DNA of 64,000 nucleotides, from contig CM055311.2 in the NCBI GenBank assembly GCA_029255685.2, forward strand, positions 7,879,031 through 7,943,030, read 5' to 3'. Below are positions 33,739-42,935 of this stretch, in pieces. Each line of letters begins with the position of its first letter. Position 1 is the first letter of the stretch. The position numbers and the translations under genes were made by a program. The notes under the pieces were generated by a model. It was not told the DNA's origin, searched no databases, and was given only the letters and a program-made list of their open reading frames with translations. This DNA comes from Silene conica. Taxonomy: Eukaryota > Streptophyta > Magnoliopsida > Caryophyllales > Caryophyllaceae.

Positions 33739-33832
33739 CGCAGGCTGCGGCATTCACCGCAAGCCTGCGGTCTGTTTTGCGCAAGCTGCGGCCAGACAGC
33801 GTAGGCTGCGGTTTTCTCGGGCCTGGGCTATT
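33739..33832. repeat. AGGCTGCGG motif cluster in LTR F
   Basis: Four copies or inverted variants of AGGCTGCGG/CGCAAGCCTGCGG within 94 bp, in an otherwise AT-rich LTR. G has an analogous GGCTGCGCAA cluster at the same place. Confidence 0.7.
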
Positions 33833-33906
33833 TACTCGTAGCTTGTGCGTGTTTAGTTACATTGTTTCTATACTAGTTTTATAGTATAATTAAGTAGTAT
33901 ATGTTG

Positions 33907-33907
<1 letters not shown>

Positions 33908-33958
<51 letters not shown>
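33908..33958. repeat. (AT)n microsatellite
   Basis: About 25 uninterrupted AT units within the solo LTR. Confidence 0.95.
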
Positions 33959-33960
<2 letters not shown>

Positions 33961-34226
33961 TTGAATTGTAGTGGGCAATAGCTAGTAAGTACTTATTTAT
34001 TGTCTTAAGGTTGCTGGTTCTTATCTTAAGCTTTTAATTTCCTAAGTTAGTTTAGGAGACTTAGTGAACCTAGTTAGTTGAATGGGTGACCCTTAGACTT
34101 GTAGAGGAGAGTCTTAGGTTGATAATGGTTGTTATTAGACTTCGCTTTTCTCTTATATGCTTATGTGTGTTTGAGGTCCCCGAGGTTCGGGCGGCACTAT
34201 ATTGGGTTCGGGAATGGAGAGAGGAT

Positions 34227-34948
34227 AGAGACCCCCCGGTCGGGTAACTGAAAGGGAAACCGGATCTCCCTCAACTTAGTTCCCAGGGTCAAGTAGGTGT
34301 TGTTAGAGGTCTAGAAATATTAGGACTAAGGATTTGGTTGTAGTACATATCGGAATATGTCTGAGTTGGGACCGCTAGAGTACGATATGTACTGATGTTT
34401 GATGCGTGTCAAGTTATGGTCTGAGTTGCGATCCTCTAGTTTGACACGTGAGTGTTTGTGGCGTGACGGCCTAGTCTGAGTTGCGACGTATGGACCGTCT
34501 CGTGTATGGATGATGCGGTAGGAATTTGTCTGAGTTGCGACCTCTGTCCTACCGTGAGTTTGTTTGACCGTAGTGGTTGAGTCTGAGTTGGGATCCTGAT
34601 TTCACTACGAAGGGTAATGGTTCTGACTGAGTTGCGTTATGAACCATTATTAGGTGATTGGTATCCATCCGTGCCTGAGTTGCGGCTACGGGTGTATGCT
34701 TGCTGATTGTGTACCAAGTTTACCTGAGTTGGGGTGTGACTTGGACACTGTTGATTGTGTCTAGTGCTTGCCTGAGTTGGGGTACAGTGTCAGATGTTGC
34801 TGATTGCCTGATTGTGTTTGTATAGAGTATGAGTTATCTTTAGTATTGTTCGTCCAAGGCATTAGACGACTCTTAGTCTGGTTTCGTAAATGGTTTGGAT
34901 TGAAAGACCCCCGGCCGGGTAACCGGAAGGGAGACCGGCTCTCCTTCC
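34227..34948 (+). repeat. Direct repeat pair bracketing the stem-loop array (LTR F)
   Basis: 34227-34275 and 34902-34948 share the pattern AGACCCCCGGYCGGGTAAC, then AAGGGARACCGG and TCTCC, in the same orientation on either side of the array. The equivalents in G are 42821-42870 and 43540-43587. Confidence 0.7.
34343..34791 (+). repeat. Tandem array of nine stem-loops with CTGAGTTGSG loop core (LTR F)
   Basis: Cores at 34361, 34421, 34476, 34530, 34583, 34627, 34675, 34724 and 34772 (spacing 44-60 bp). Each of units 1-8 is framed by arms that are complementary to each other but unrelated between units: GTACATATCG/CGATATGTAC, CGTGTCAA/TTGACACG, GACGGCC/GGACCGTC, CGGTAGGA/TCCTACCG, CGTAGTG/CACTACG, TAATGGTTC/GAACCATTA, ATCCATCCGT/ACGGGTGTAT (imperfect) and GTGTACCAAGT/ACTTGGACAC (one bulge). 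The core is near the loop centre in every unit. Confidence 0.85.
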
Positions 34949-35566
34949 AAATAGTTTCTGAAGCTAGTTGAGAGCCTTTGCAAGTATTGCATGTTGATAC
35001 GAAAGGTGAGACATTGATATATATATATATATGCTTCACATGTTATAAATGTTGGAGTATGTTGGATGCTTTATGTGTTACGTGTCGTTAACAATAAGTG
35101 GCTAGGAGAACTCTAGTCACTCCCCACTGATTGTGGCGTACATGTTTATCATGTATGTAGGTACATGACAGGTTGATGGGTGGTTACAGGAGGCTAGCGA
35201 ACGATGATCCTTTCATCGCTGACTTACCATTTCTATCGTTAGCTAGACCTAGTTTTGGTTTTCATACTTGAGTGCCTGTAGGGATGTGTCATCCCAGGCT
35301 GTTTTGTATTTACATTTTTCGTACTTAGACATATACTTATCTATGTTTTGAATTATTTCAGTTTGTATAGTTTGTTTTTAATTTACCTCGTTCATCATGC
35401 ATGTTAAAGTTTAAATTCCGCGTAAATTTTGGCATGTTTGAATGTTTTATTTTTCCGCTGCGACGAGGGGTTTTACATACTTGGCTCGAAATCGTCTCAT
35501 TTCCGCATAAATCTGCAAAATAACATAAAAATACGAAAGTAGACGAAATAGGGAAATAGTTACCAA

Positions 35567-35850
35567 AAACTCGTAAATGAGCTCTGAAATGCGTGTAAAA
35601 ATAGATGTAAAACATCATAGAATAGACACGCATCAGGAAAATTGTTTTGTTTCTCTTCTTGTAGGTCTTGACAAGTTCAAGGACCCGGGAGGTGTGATGG
35701 GTGCTCCTAAACTCGTAAATGAGCTCTGAAATGCGTGTAAAAATAGATGTAAAACATCATAGAAAAGACACGCATCAGGAAAATTGTTTTGTTTCTCTTC
35801 TTGTAGGTCTTGACAAGTTCAAGGACCCGGGAGGTGTGATGGGTGCTCCT
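35567..35850. repeat. 142-bp tandem duplication across the C/D junction
   Basis: 35567-35708 and 35709-35850 are nearly identical (TAGAATAGACACG against TAGAAAAGACACG). Each copy holds the last 69 bp of the C LTR plus 73 bp of element D, so the duplication arose after C inserted. Confidence 0.9.
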
Positions 35851-36084
35851 AGCTTGGAATTTGGAAATACTTGGATAGATGACCCAGGAGGAGGTGTTGA
35901 TAATGCTATGCCTTCGAGAAAGGAGATGCGTGATGAGGTGAAAGTTTGGGAGTCGGGTTCTATGAGGAGCTCCCGTTCTTTCATTACCAAGATGTGGAGG
36001 CCGGTTGTTGACTTGACAATTGTTGAAGCTACCGCGTTTAGTCAGAAGCCTAATAGAGGGCCATTAATTTGTGGTGTTGGATGA
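35636..36084 (+). pseudogene. Element D gag-protease C-terminus, right piece
   Basis: After the C insertion the D frame resumes (ENCFVSLLVGLDKFKDPGG) and, after the tandem duplication, runs to TGA at 36082-36084 (MRSSRSFITKMWRPVVDLTI ... VEATAFSQKPNRGPL). The tail aligns with the tail of element C (VEATTCSHKPWSE), so it is a conserved part of these gag-protease genes with unknown role. No RT follows. Confidence 0.65.
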
Positions 36085-38027
36085 TAAAGAAGGAGGTCGA
36101 ACTGGGACCGTTTAATCTAGCGCTACCGGTAGACAACCTGGAGTTTAAACTTTTTAGTTTTTCAGTTTTGGAACTTTTTACTCTTTCATGTTTTTGTGTG
36201 TTTTAATAATTTTACTCGACTATAGACCTCAAACTCTCTTGCCTTTGTGGGGTTTTGGTAGACTGGTGGCTGCTGTTGCGTAAGTGCAGGTGTCAAAGTG
36301 CTCGATCAATCAATCAGATTGCTCGATCGAAGCGAATTGCAAGCCGGAATGCTCGATCGAGCAACCATAGATTCAATCGAGAGGATTTGTGGCTCAGGCT
36401 CCTCGATCGAATGGTCCAATGGCTCGATCGAGAGAAATCACATGACAAACTGCTCGATCGAATAATCCAATAATTATATCCAGATGCTGCTCTTCTACCG
36501 ATTGCTGTGACGGATTATTCTAGCCATCTTCTACGCTTCGATTGCGACTTCCCATTTCTGGTTCGGTTTGGGGAGGTCCGTGATGTGCTCTCTTGTAAGT
36601 TCCTAACTCTTCCCCTTAAGTTTGCATTCCTTTTCCTATACTTCATACAATGGGGACATTATACGGTTTGGTTTGGGGAGGGTTTGCATCCATATCTGTG
36701 TCTGCATTTCATTTTTACTGCATTTCTGTCTGCACATTTCAAATTTAGCATGCATTGTTGTTTTATTTCCAAAAAAAAAATCAAAAATCAGAAAATTCAA
36801 AAAAAAAATCACGTTTTTTTTCGCATTTTAGGTCGAGTCCGATTGGAGTATTTCATTGCTGAAAATTGTTGTATGCTTAAGCCTTGCACTGTTTCACTTC
36901 TTTTAGCAAATTCCATAGCAATTTTTCGAATTTCGTTTCAAAACTTTGTTGAACTAGTAGACTTGACTGAAAATTTTGGCAAACTACAATATTTTTCTGA
37001 GGTTTAGAGCTTTAACTGGTGTCATTCATGACCGGTTTATTTAGGATTGTGAGTAGTTACTCCCTACATGTCGTGTAATATTAACTTGCACAATGTGATT
37101 TTTAATTGTTTATTGCCTGCATACATTCGGGTTTGTGGATGGTATCACATGTTTGGAGAATGCTCGCAAATCCATTTCATTCATTTTACCCATTAACTTC
37201 ACATTAACGAAAAATTGCCAGTGGACCCATTTGCTACAATCCATAAACTAAGCCTACATTTTGCTAAGCTAGTTTAGTAGTTCTTGTGGTATTCGATTCT
37301 TTGCATCAATTTTGGCTCGATTCCTATTGTATGAAGTTGGTAGATGAAGAAGTGGATTGAAAAATGGAGAAAAAGAAAATTGCCGAAAGAAAAGAAAAAA
37401 TGAAAAATTGGATGAAAAAAAATGAAAAGAAGAACATTGGAATTCTTCTCCTATACTGCAATTTTGGATTAGTAAGTTGATTGCCTAATTGTTAGGGCAT
37501 TTGAGCTTAATTCAGCGAGTTAGAAGTGAATGTTTCATTCGGTTTGATTAGGATGCTAGCATGGCTACTTTTCCTCTCATTCCCATATTGTTTTGCCTCT
37601 TCTTACCCATAGCCTCACTTATCCAAACTTTACAAGTATTCGACATGTGATGGATCCTGAATGGTTGGAATGTATGTGCACGGTAGCTAGAATTATTTAT
37701 CATACTAAATTGCATGCACGATTATGTTGGTCGAAGTCTAGGTGAGTGACTTTTACCTCTTTCTCTCTTACATATTATCTACTTACCCTTTGCTTTGTTG
37801 AGAGAAGAGAAGTCCGGGAGAGTCCAATTTTGAAAGTCTTGCAAGGTCGAAAGTTCAACATTATTTGGAATATGTATAAATTCGTTTGCTTAGGATTTTG
37901 AGCTATTGAGAGTGATTCATGTGCAATAAATGGTTTGAGTTAACAATTTTCAGTTTGTCCATGTTTTACTCCCATCTTTTTAGTCTTAGTTAGTTGCATG
38001 AGTTTGCTTGAGGGCAAGAAAATGTTT
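36085..38027 (+). other. Long non-coding 3' region of element D
   Basis: About 1.9 kb without supportable protein. Landmarks in the same order as in element C: palindrome cluster, A-run with AAAATTCAAAAAA (36770-36815) and a purine-rich tract (37365-37432). The ORF at 36507-37007 is not supported by homology. Confidence 0.55.
36297..36470. repeat. CTCGATCGA palindrome cluster in element D
   Basis: GCTCGATCGA/TCGATCGAGC-type motifs recur seven or eight times in 175 bp. This is the D counterpart of the GTCGACC series in element C, with a different core (CGATCG). Confidence 0.85.
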
Positions 38028-38041
38028 GGTTTGGGGAAGTT
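38028..38041 (+). promoter_or_regulatory. Element D polypurine tract
   Basis: TTGGTTTGGGGAAGTT immediately before the LTR start TGATGTGTGC, parallel to element C. Confidence 0.8.
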
Positions 38042-39483
38042 TGATGTGTGCATTTCTTCTCGATCGAGAGCTTTTGATAGCTATTCTTCTCGATCGAGAG
38101 CTTTTGATAGCTATTCTTCTCGATCGAGACCTTTTGATAGTTATTCTTCTCGATCGAGAAGTTTTTCTTCTCGATCGAGAGCTTTATCTAGCGACTGATC
38201 AATTTCCCGAGATTTTTATGTCAGTTTTTTCTCGTGTCTTCTATAGAATACATGAGAGCTCATTTGAGGTTTACCTTCTTTTTTTATCATCTTTCTACCA
38301 GTCACTTCTTCATCGAAATAAAATACTCCTAGTTACTTATTTTCTTACTTTTCAAGGATTGTAATCGTTTTGGATACCCGTTCTTACGCCAGATTCTATT
38401 TGATTGTAATCCTCCTTTGTTTCCCTTAATCTTAATCTTTCTGTTCCCATTTGTTTACTGCTTCAATTTACGTTTTTCATTCTGCTCTTATTCTCGTTTT
38501 TGCCTCGATTTTCCTACCCCTGTTCTTGCGTCCCCTGTCCTCTGTTTTTTCGTCCCTCTTTGTTTCATGTTGTCTCAGTTCTGCTTCTCCTTCCCTTCGC
38601 CGTTTTCATCTGTTTTTGCCTACATAATTCATATCGCTTTCATACTTGTATACTGCCTCGGAAACCGCGTCCTATCTCGCATGTTGTCTCAGTTTTCGTG
38701 CTCTTCCATACTCGTTTCCTGTCTCGGTTATCCCATCCTTGCTTCGCTTGTCTCGGTTTATTTCCGCTGTTTTCATCACTGTTTTTATTATAATTCTTAC
38801 CATGTCAATTGTTAGCATGATTATCGTATTTGTATTCGTTTATAATTACGTTATGAGTAGCTAATTTCTTTATATGCCGGGATGAGAGAAACTGTGTCAT
38901 ATGCATGTTAGGTCATAACCGGGATGGGTAGTTTTGCGGTAGGAATTGTTGTTAAGCAATTTGTATTTTGTTTGGCTGAATGAGTGCACGCAAGAGACAA
39001 TTCGTTTAGTGAAACCCCAACCTAGACCGGAAGGTTGGAAAGGTAAGACTTGCTTAATATTAATAATTAGTTTCTGTGAGGGCGGAAGTCAAACAGAAAT
39101 GACCTTAGGGTGACTTAAGACCGGAAGGTATAGTCGGGTTAGAGACGTGACTGTAATAACCTAGCCCTTCCTACCAATAATCTGACCAACCTAGTTATAT
39201 CGATAGTGCTGACGACATAGTGACCCGAATTCCTAGCATATCCCTTTTCTCTGAATCATTTTATATCATTCTCGCTATATTCTTTCCTTATCCTTTCCCT
39301 CTTACCTTTTAATCTCCGAAGTTTAGATAAAACAATTTCAAACTCCCAATTTGTGACATTCCGACAAACTAGTTTGAACAGATACTTAGCAATTTAGCCT
39401 CCCTGTGGAGATCAACCCTACTTACCGCTGACTTCTGTTAGTAGTACTTAGGTTATTATTTTTGGTTCTGAACGACGGTATCA
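38042..39483 (+). repeat. Element D 3' LTR
   Basis: Starts TGATGTGTGCATTTC and ends GAACGACGGTATCA, the same termini as the element C LTR (TGATGCGTGTC ... CGACGGGTATCA). The 5' LTR lies outside the window. The plus-strand ORFs at 38417-38864 are frame shadows of pyrimidine-rich LTR sequence. Confidence 0.8.
38057..38185. repeat. 30-bp tandem repeats with CTCGATCGAGA in the D LTR
   Basis: Three full 30-bp units (TTCTTCTCGATCGAGAGCTT plus TTGATAGCTA) and two partial ones, five CTCGATCGAGA palindromes in all, placed directly after the LTR start in U3. Confidence 0.9.
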
Positions 39484-40273
39484 CTTATATCCACAAAATC
39501 TCCCACTCAATGTAAGGCTATTTGCAAAGTCGCGCTTCACAAGGCCGTATCTCACAAGTGATCTTTATCAAGAGTGGTTTCCCCGACATGAGAGTAACAG
39601 TACTGTTGTAGAATTGTATCTACCATAGATAGCATTCGAGCATGGCCATGCATTTCAGTCACTACTCCTCGAGTGGCCCTGAGATATAAATAAACCTGAT
39701 AAAAGCTGGATATTTTCCTTAACTCGAATCTTGCCGATTAAAGCATAGTATTGAATGACCCATAAAAAGTCTACTCAGACCCAGTTACGGAATGACCACG
39801 AGACAGAAACCAAAGTCACCCAAAACTGCCTTTATCTCAAGAAACAATCGACAATCAAAAGAATCGACTCTAGGAACACGATGGACATCCTATCCACGAC
39901 CCGGCTCTAATGTCTGTACATTTAGGACTCCATTTAGTGGTCACCATGTCCTACGAGGTATAACATAATACGAGGTATAATATAGCTCTCATATGTGGTT
40001 GGTTAAGTCAAAAGTTTGACCTTATGGCTAATTGAACCCATCATCAACCACCTCACAATATAACCACTTGAGTTATCAGCTCAAAATGGTGATTATTGGA
40101 CATAACAAATATATTGTATTTCATTTCACTTTATGTTGTTCAATATTGTCGTACAATCCACATGAAACACAAAATATAAATTCGATGAATTTTATTAATA
40201 TAAATGAAATAGATACATGTCCAATCCATAAATAATTAATACAACTTAGGAACCTGTTTTATCCCCATTGAGA
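39484..40273 (-). other. Element K 3' non-coding region (copia-type)
   Basis: Diverged match to the region of element H at 50008-50690 (shared blocks: ATCTCCCACTCAATG, CTCGAGTGGCC, TTCACTTTATG, TTCAATATTGTC). In orientation it lies downstream of the copia RNase H. No coding. D inserted at its left edge. Confidence 0.6.
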
Positions 40274-40757
40274 TTATGTGCCTTTCATGCTATCTTTCCT
40301 GAGTACGTGTCTAGATTTGTTACTAGACATAGGCTCCTTAGCTTGGAAGATGGCACCACTATTACCATAGCAAAGGGTGATTGCTTCATTCGAACTAAGA
40401 ACTACTTTTAGTCCTTGTAAGAACTGACGCATCCATATAGTTTCCTTTGCAACTTCATAAGCCGCAATGTACTCAGATTCGGTTATAGAATCTGCTGTTA
40501 CTGATTGTTTAAAACTCTTCCAACTGACCGCTGCACCATTTAGAGTGAAAACGAATCCAAAGTGGGATTTCGAATCATCCCGATCTGTCTGGAAACTAGC
40601 ATATGTGTAACCCTTAGCACAAAGCTCGGTGTTTCCTCCTTATACCAAGACCCAATCTTTAGTCCTTCGTAAGTACTTTAACCTGGAGTACGTTGGTATC
40701 GACTCGTCATACTAAGTGCATATGCCACGTCTGGACGTGTGCACATCATAGCTTACA
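40274..40757 (-). pseudogene. Element K copia RT C-terminus and RNase H fragment
   Basis: Minus strand reads MMCTRPDVAYALSMTSRYQR, then, after a frame break, KYLRRTKDWVL and the Ty1/copia RNase H (GYTYASFQTDRDDSKSHFGF, AVSWKSFKQ, ITESEYIAAYEVAKET, YGNSGAIFQAKEP) to a stop at 40274. Catalytic positions are altered: the Asp of GYTDAS reads Tyr, and the Asp of YCDNS reads Gly. A clearly dead remnant, truncated on its 5' side at about 40760. Confidence 0.82.
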
Positions 40758-40760
40758 CAT

Positions 40761-40853
40761 TTACTTTGATGTTATACCTCGGAAAACCGAGATGATGACA
40801 CTTTCATAGTCTAAGGGTCTTCGCTAAAGGCCTTGGGTTATGAGGGTGTAACA
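40761..40853 (+). repeat. Element I 5' LTR terminal fragment
   Basis: Ends GAGGGTGTAACA and contains ATACCTCGGAAAACCGAG, like the end of the element A LTR (TACCTCGGTTATCCGAG ... GGGTGTTACA). The rest of the LTR is missing. Confidence 0.65.
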
Positions 40854-40855
40854 AA

Positions 40856-40868
40856 TGGTATCAGAGCG
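40856..40868 (+). promoter_or_regulatory. Element I primer binding site
   Basis: TGGTATCAGAGCG, complementary to the initiator tRNA-Met 3' end, three bases after the LTR end. Confidence 0.8.
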
Positions 40869-41098
40869 AAGGTCTTGGAACCTGAACCAATGAACTCAAT
40901 AAACTTAGGTGTGTCTGAAGAAAATGAACCCAAGTACGGTATGTGAGGCTACCGCAAAGGTTTGGGAGATGTTCCAAAACCGCGAACCTACTTGCATACT
41001 TCCTATTTGGTCACTAAGGCTAGGTGTTTGACTTTTCAGCGAGTTAAGAAGGGAACAACATAAACCACATGGGAAGATCCTGTTATTAGAAGCGCCAT
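40869..41098 (+). other. Element I leader
   Basis: Non-coding. It jumps directly to integrase sequence at about 41099, so gag, protease and RT have been deleted. Confidence 0.5.
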
Positions 41099-41212
41099 AG
41101 TGGAAGTGGGAGTAAATATCTATGGATTTTTATCGTGGGGTTACCTCGATCTCAGTGAGGTAACAAACATGATTTGGGTGATTGTGGATCGTTTGACCAA
41201 GTCGACTCATTT
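41099..41212 (+). pseudogene. Element I integrase fragment, left of G
   Basis: Degenerate match to the integrase core start (WKWE, stop, ISMDF, then shifted frame NMIWVIVDRLTKSTHF) with two frameshifts. It is interrupted by element G; the next residues (VPIKDTW) are at 60689. The sequence is close to the integrase of element A. Confidence 0.75.
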
Positions 41213-41437
41213 TGTAACATCCCGTATTTTCGTAAATAATATTTTAAGGATTTTAAACTATTTTACGGGATATAATAATATTTTAATAATAAATCGTAAA
41301 CTTGTTTGAAAGTCTTTCCGTTAATATCCGTCTTAAGAATACCCTTAGTTCTTAAGATGTTCACTTGGCACATTTAATCCCGACTTGAATCCGTTTAACA
41401 AAAACAAGTAACCCGACTCAAAATAAGGAAAGGACAC

Positions 41438-41443
41438 TATAAA
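41438..41443 (+). promoter_or_regulatory. TATA box of LTR G
   Basis: CACTATAAACCCC, repeated at 58998-59003 in the 3' LTR. If used, transcription starts near 41468 and the rest of the LTR, including the stem-loop array, is transcribed. Confidence 0.55.
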
Positions 41444-41550
41444 CCCCACCAAAACCCTATTCCATCGACATCCATCTTCATTTCCTCCATTGTTCTTCAT
41501 TTTGAGAGCTTAAAATCAACATTTCAACCTCTTCCCGAACTCAAATCGCG

Positions 41551-41690
41551 GTAAGTCTTACATTTTCGGAATCCTTGCGAGATTTCCAAGCTTTCTATGT
41601 CTTTCAATTTCAATTTCGTCGAACACGAAAAAGACGTTGTTTTGGCTAAATCCCATTTTAAGCCTATAAAACTCGTTTCTTTTGTTGTAG
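41551..41690 (+). promoter_or_regulatory. Intron-like segment in LTR G (140 bp)
   Basis: Donor TCGCG/GTAAGT at 41551 and acceptor TTTCTTTTGTTGTAG at 41690, then 73 nt and a second donor TTTAAG/GTGACA at 41764. The 3' LTR has the same at 59128-59267, and F at 33126-33265; all are 140 bp. A strong acceptor (CTTTTCTTTTTAAG) ends at 44273, two bases before the gag ATG. Confidence 0.5.
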
Positions 41691-42175
41691 GGGTTGGACT
41701 AGAGGATCCTGAAGTTGATAGCTTTGTTATTGAAGAAGATTTTGGAGCATAAACGCTTTTAAGGTGACAATTACGAGTAATTCGGCCTTTTTGTTAAAAT
41801 AACACTTTTGTTGATGATTCTTGTTGTGGTTTCTGATTTTGTGGTTTGTTATTGTTATATAGGTTTAGTAACATGTTAGGGATTAGTCTCTCATGATCTT
41901 CACATGATTTATTTGATGTTTGATGATGTTCATATGCTTATATTGCTTATTTTCAGATTTTGAGTTCTTAAGACGAATACGATGTTTGATTCTAATACGT
42001 GTTTTAATTGTTCAAAAATCGTGTTTGAGACATACTTGGGATGGTTATGGGTTAATATGTGCTGGTAGGATAGATTTGAGGCTTGAAATCATAGTGTAAA
42101 TGTGTTTATCGAAAGTTTGAAGCATTTGGTAAATTACAGGAAATCGCGAAAACAGACCTGTGCGCGTAGGTACGT

Positions 42176-42250
42176 AGGCTGCGCAATGTTGGGCGCAGGC
42201 TGCGCAATGGAAGCGCAGCTGCGCAACCCGCTTGCCCAGGCTGCGCAAAA
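42176..42250. repeat. GGCTGCGCAA cluster in LTR G
   Basis: GGCTGCGCAA at 42178, 42198 and 42239, plus AGCTGCGCAA at 42218. The 3' LTR copy is at about 59740-59815. Confidence 0.75.
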
Positions 42251-42935
42251 ACCGCTGCAGCCTTTTGTTGTTTGATTGTTTCGTGATTGTTTTGGGGACT
42301 TGTTTCCCAATTGGTTAAGTAATGTTTAAGTGATGTTTATGAATATAAGTACTTCGTTTTAAATGTATGTTTGAGCTATGTATGGTTTAGCCATGTGGTT
42401 AGCTAATTGCCTAATGTCGATCTTTTCTCAATTGTTTTGTGGTAAAGTTTCTTTACAAGTTTATTAGCATGTTTAAACATCATATGTTGTTATGTTCATA
42501 TTTTATGGTAATGGTTAGTTAGTAAGTAAAATTTTAGAATGTTGTTTCTTATCTAAAGATAGATACCTCTTGATGGTAATGGGTAGTTAGTAAGCAATGT
42601 TGTAGAATGTTGTTTCATATATTAAGTAAATCTTTGTTTTAGGTTGTTAATGAGACCTAGTGGACTTAGTTGGTTGTATAGGAACCCTTAGACGTGTAGA
42701 AGGAAGTCTTAGGTTGTCCTTAGTTTTTATTGAACTTGGTCATCTCTTATATGCTTATGTGTGTTTGAGGTCCCCGAGGATCGGGCGGCACTCTATTGGG
42801 TTCGGGAATGGAGAGAGGATAGAGACCCATGGTCGGGTAACCGAAAGGGAAACCGGCTCTCCCTCAACTTAGTTCGCGGGGTCAATTAGGTGTTGTTAGA
42901 GGTCTAGAAAGATTAGGACTAAGGATTTGGTTGTA

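Larger units (their letters stand above)
32759..35477 (+). mobile_element. Element F: solo LTR of a Ty3/gypsy element (same family group as G)
   Basis: 2719-bp sequence with TGTAACATCCCG ... GGGGTTTTACA ends and target duplication TACTT (32754-32758 and 35478-35482). It is colinear with both LTRs of element G (41213-44108, 58773-60684), and no internal sequence is present, so it is the product of LTR-LTR recombination. It contains an intron-like segment, an AT microsatellite, a GCTGCGG cluster and a stem-loop array. Confidence 0.93.
18821..35635 (-). mobile_element. Element C: Athila-like gag-protease-only LTR element, with E and F nested
   Basis: Minus-strand element. 3' LTR at 18821-20448 and 5' LTR at 31286-35635 (minus-strand ends TGATGCGTGTC ... 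GGGTATCA). Primer site next to the 5' LTR and polypurine tract next to the 3' LTR are both present. The left flank is GGAAC and the right flank GGAAA, a probable imperfect target duplication. Without insertions E and F it is about 8.5 kb. It encodes gag and an aspartic protease, but no RT, RNase H or integrase anywhere in its 20449-31285 interior, so it fits the class of RT-less gag elements (TR-GAG) needing helper enzymes. Confidence 0.85.
31286..35635 (-). repeat. Element C 5' LTR, split by solo LTR F
   Basis: 31286-32758 and 35483-35635 match 18821-20448. Multiple point differences from the other LTR indicate an older insertion than B. Confidence 0.9.

Noticed and set aside
33908-33958. 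AT-repeat as origin or matrix attachment signal
   Set aside because: An ordinary microsatellite; G lacks it at the same place, so there is no sign of conservation.
34343-34791. CRISPR-like array (constant 10-mer with variable flanks at about 50-bp spacing)
   Set aside because: This is plant DNA inside an LTR; the constant core is only 10 nt and the flanks pair with each other, so they are stem arms, not spacers.
36507-37007. 166-codon ORF in the tail of D
   Set aside because: No domain, low-complexity, overlaps an A-run, and no counterpart frame in the matching region of C.
38417-38815. Plus-strand ORF that looks like a multi-pass membrane protein
   Set aside because: Lies in the pyrimidine-rich LTR of element D; hydrophobicity follows from T/C-rich sequence and no homology is recognisable.
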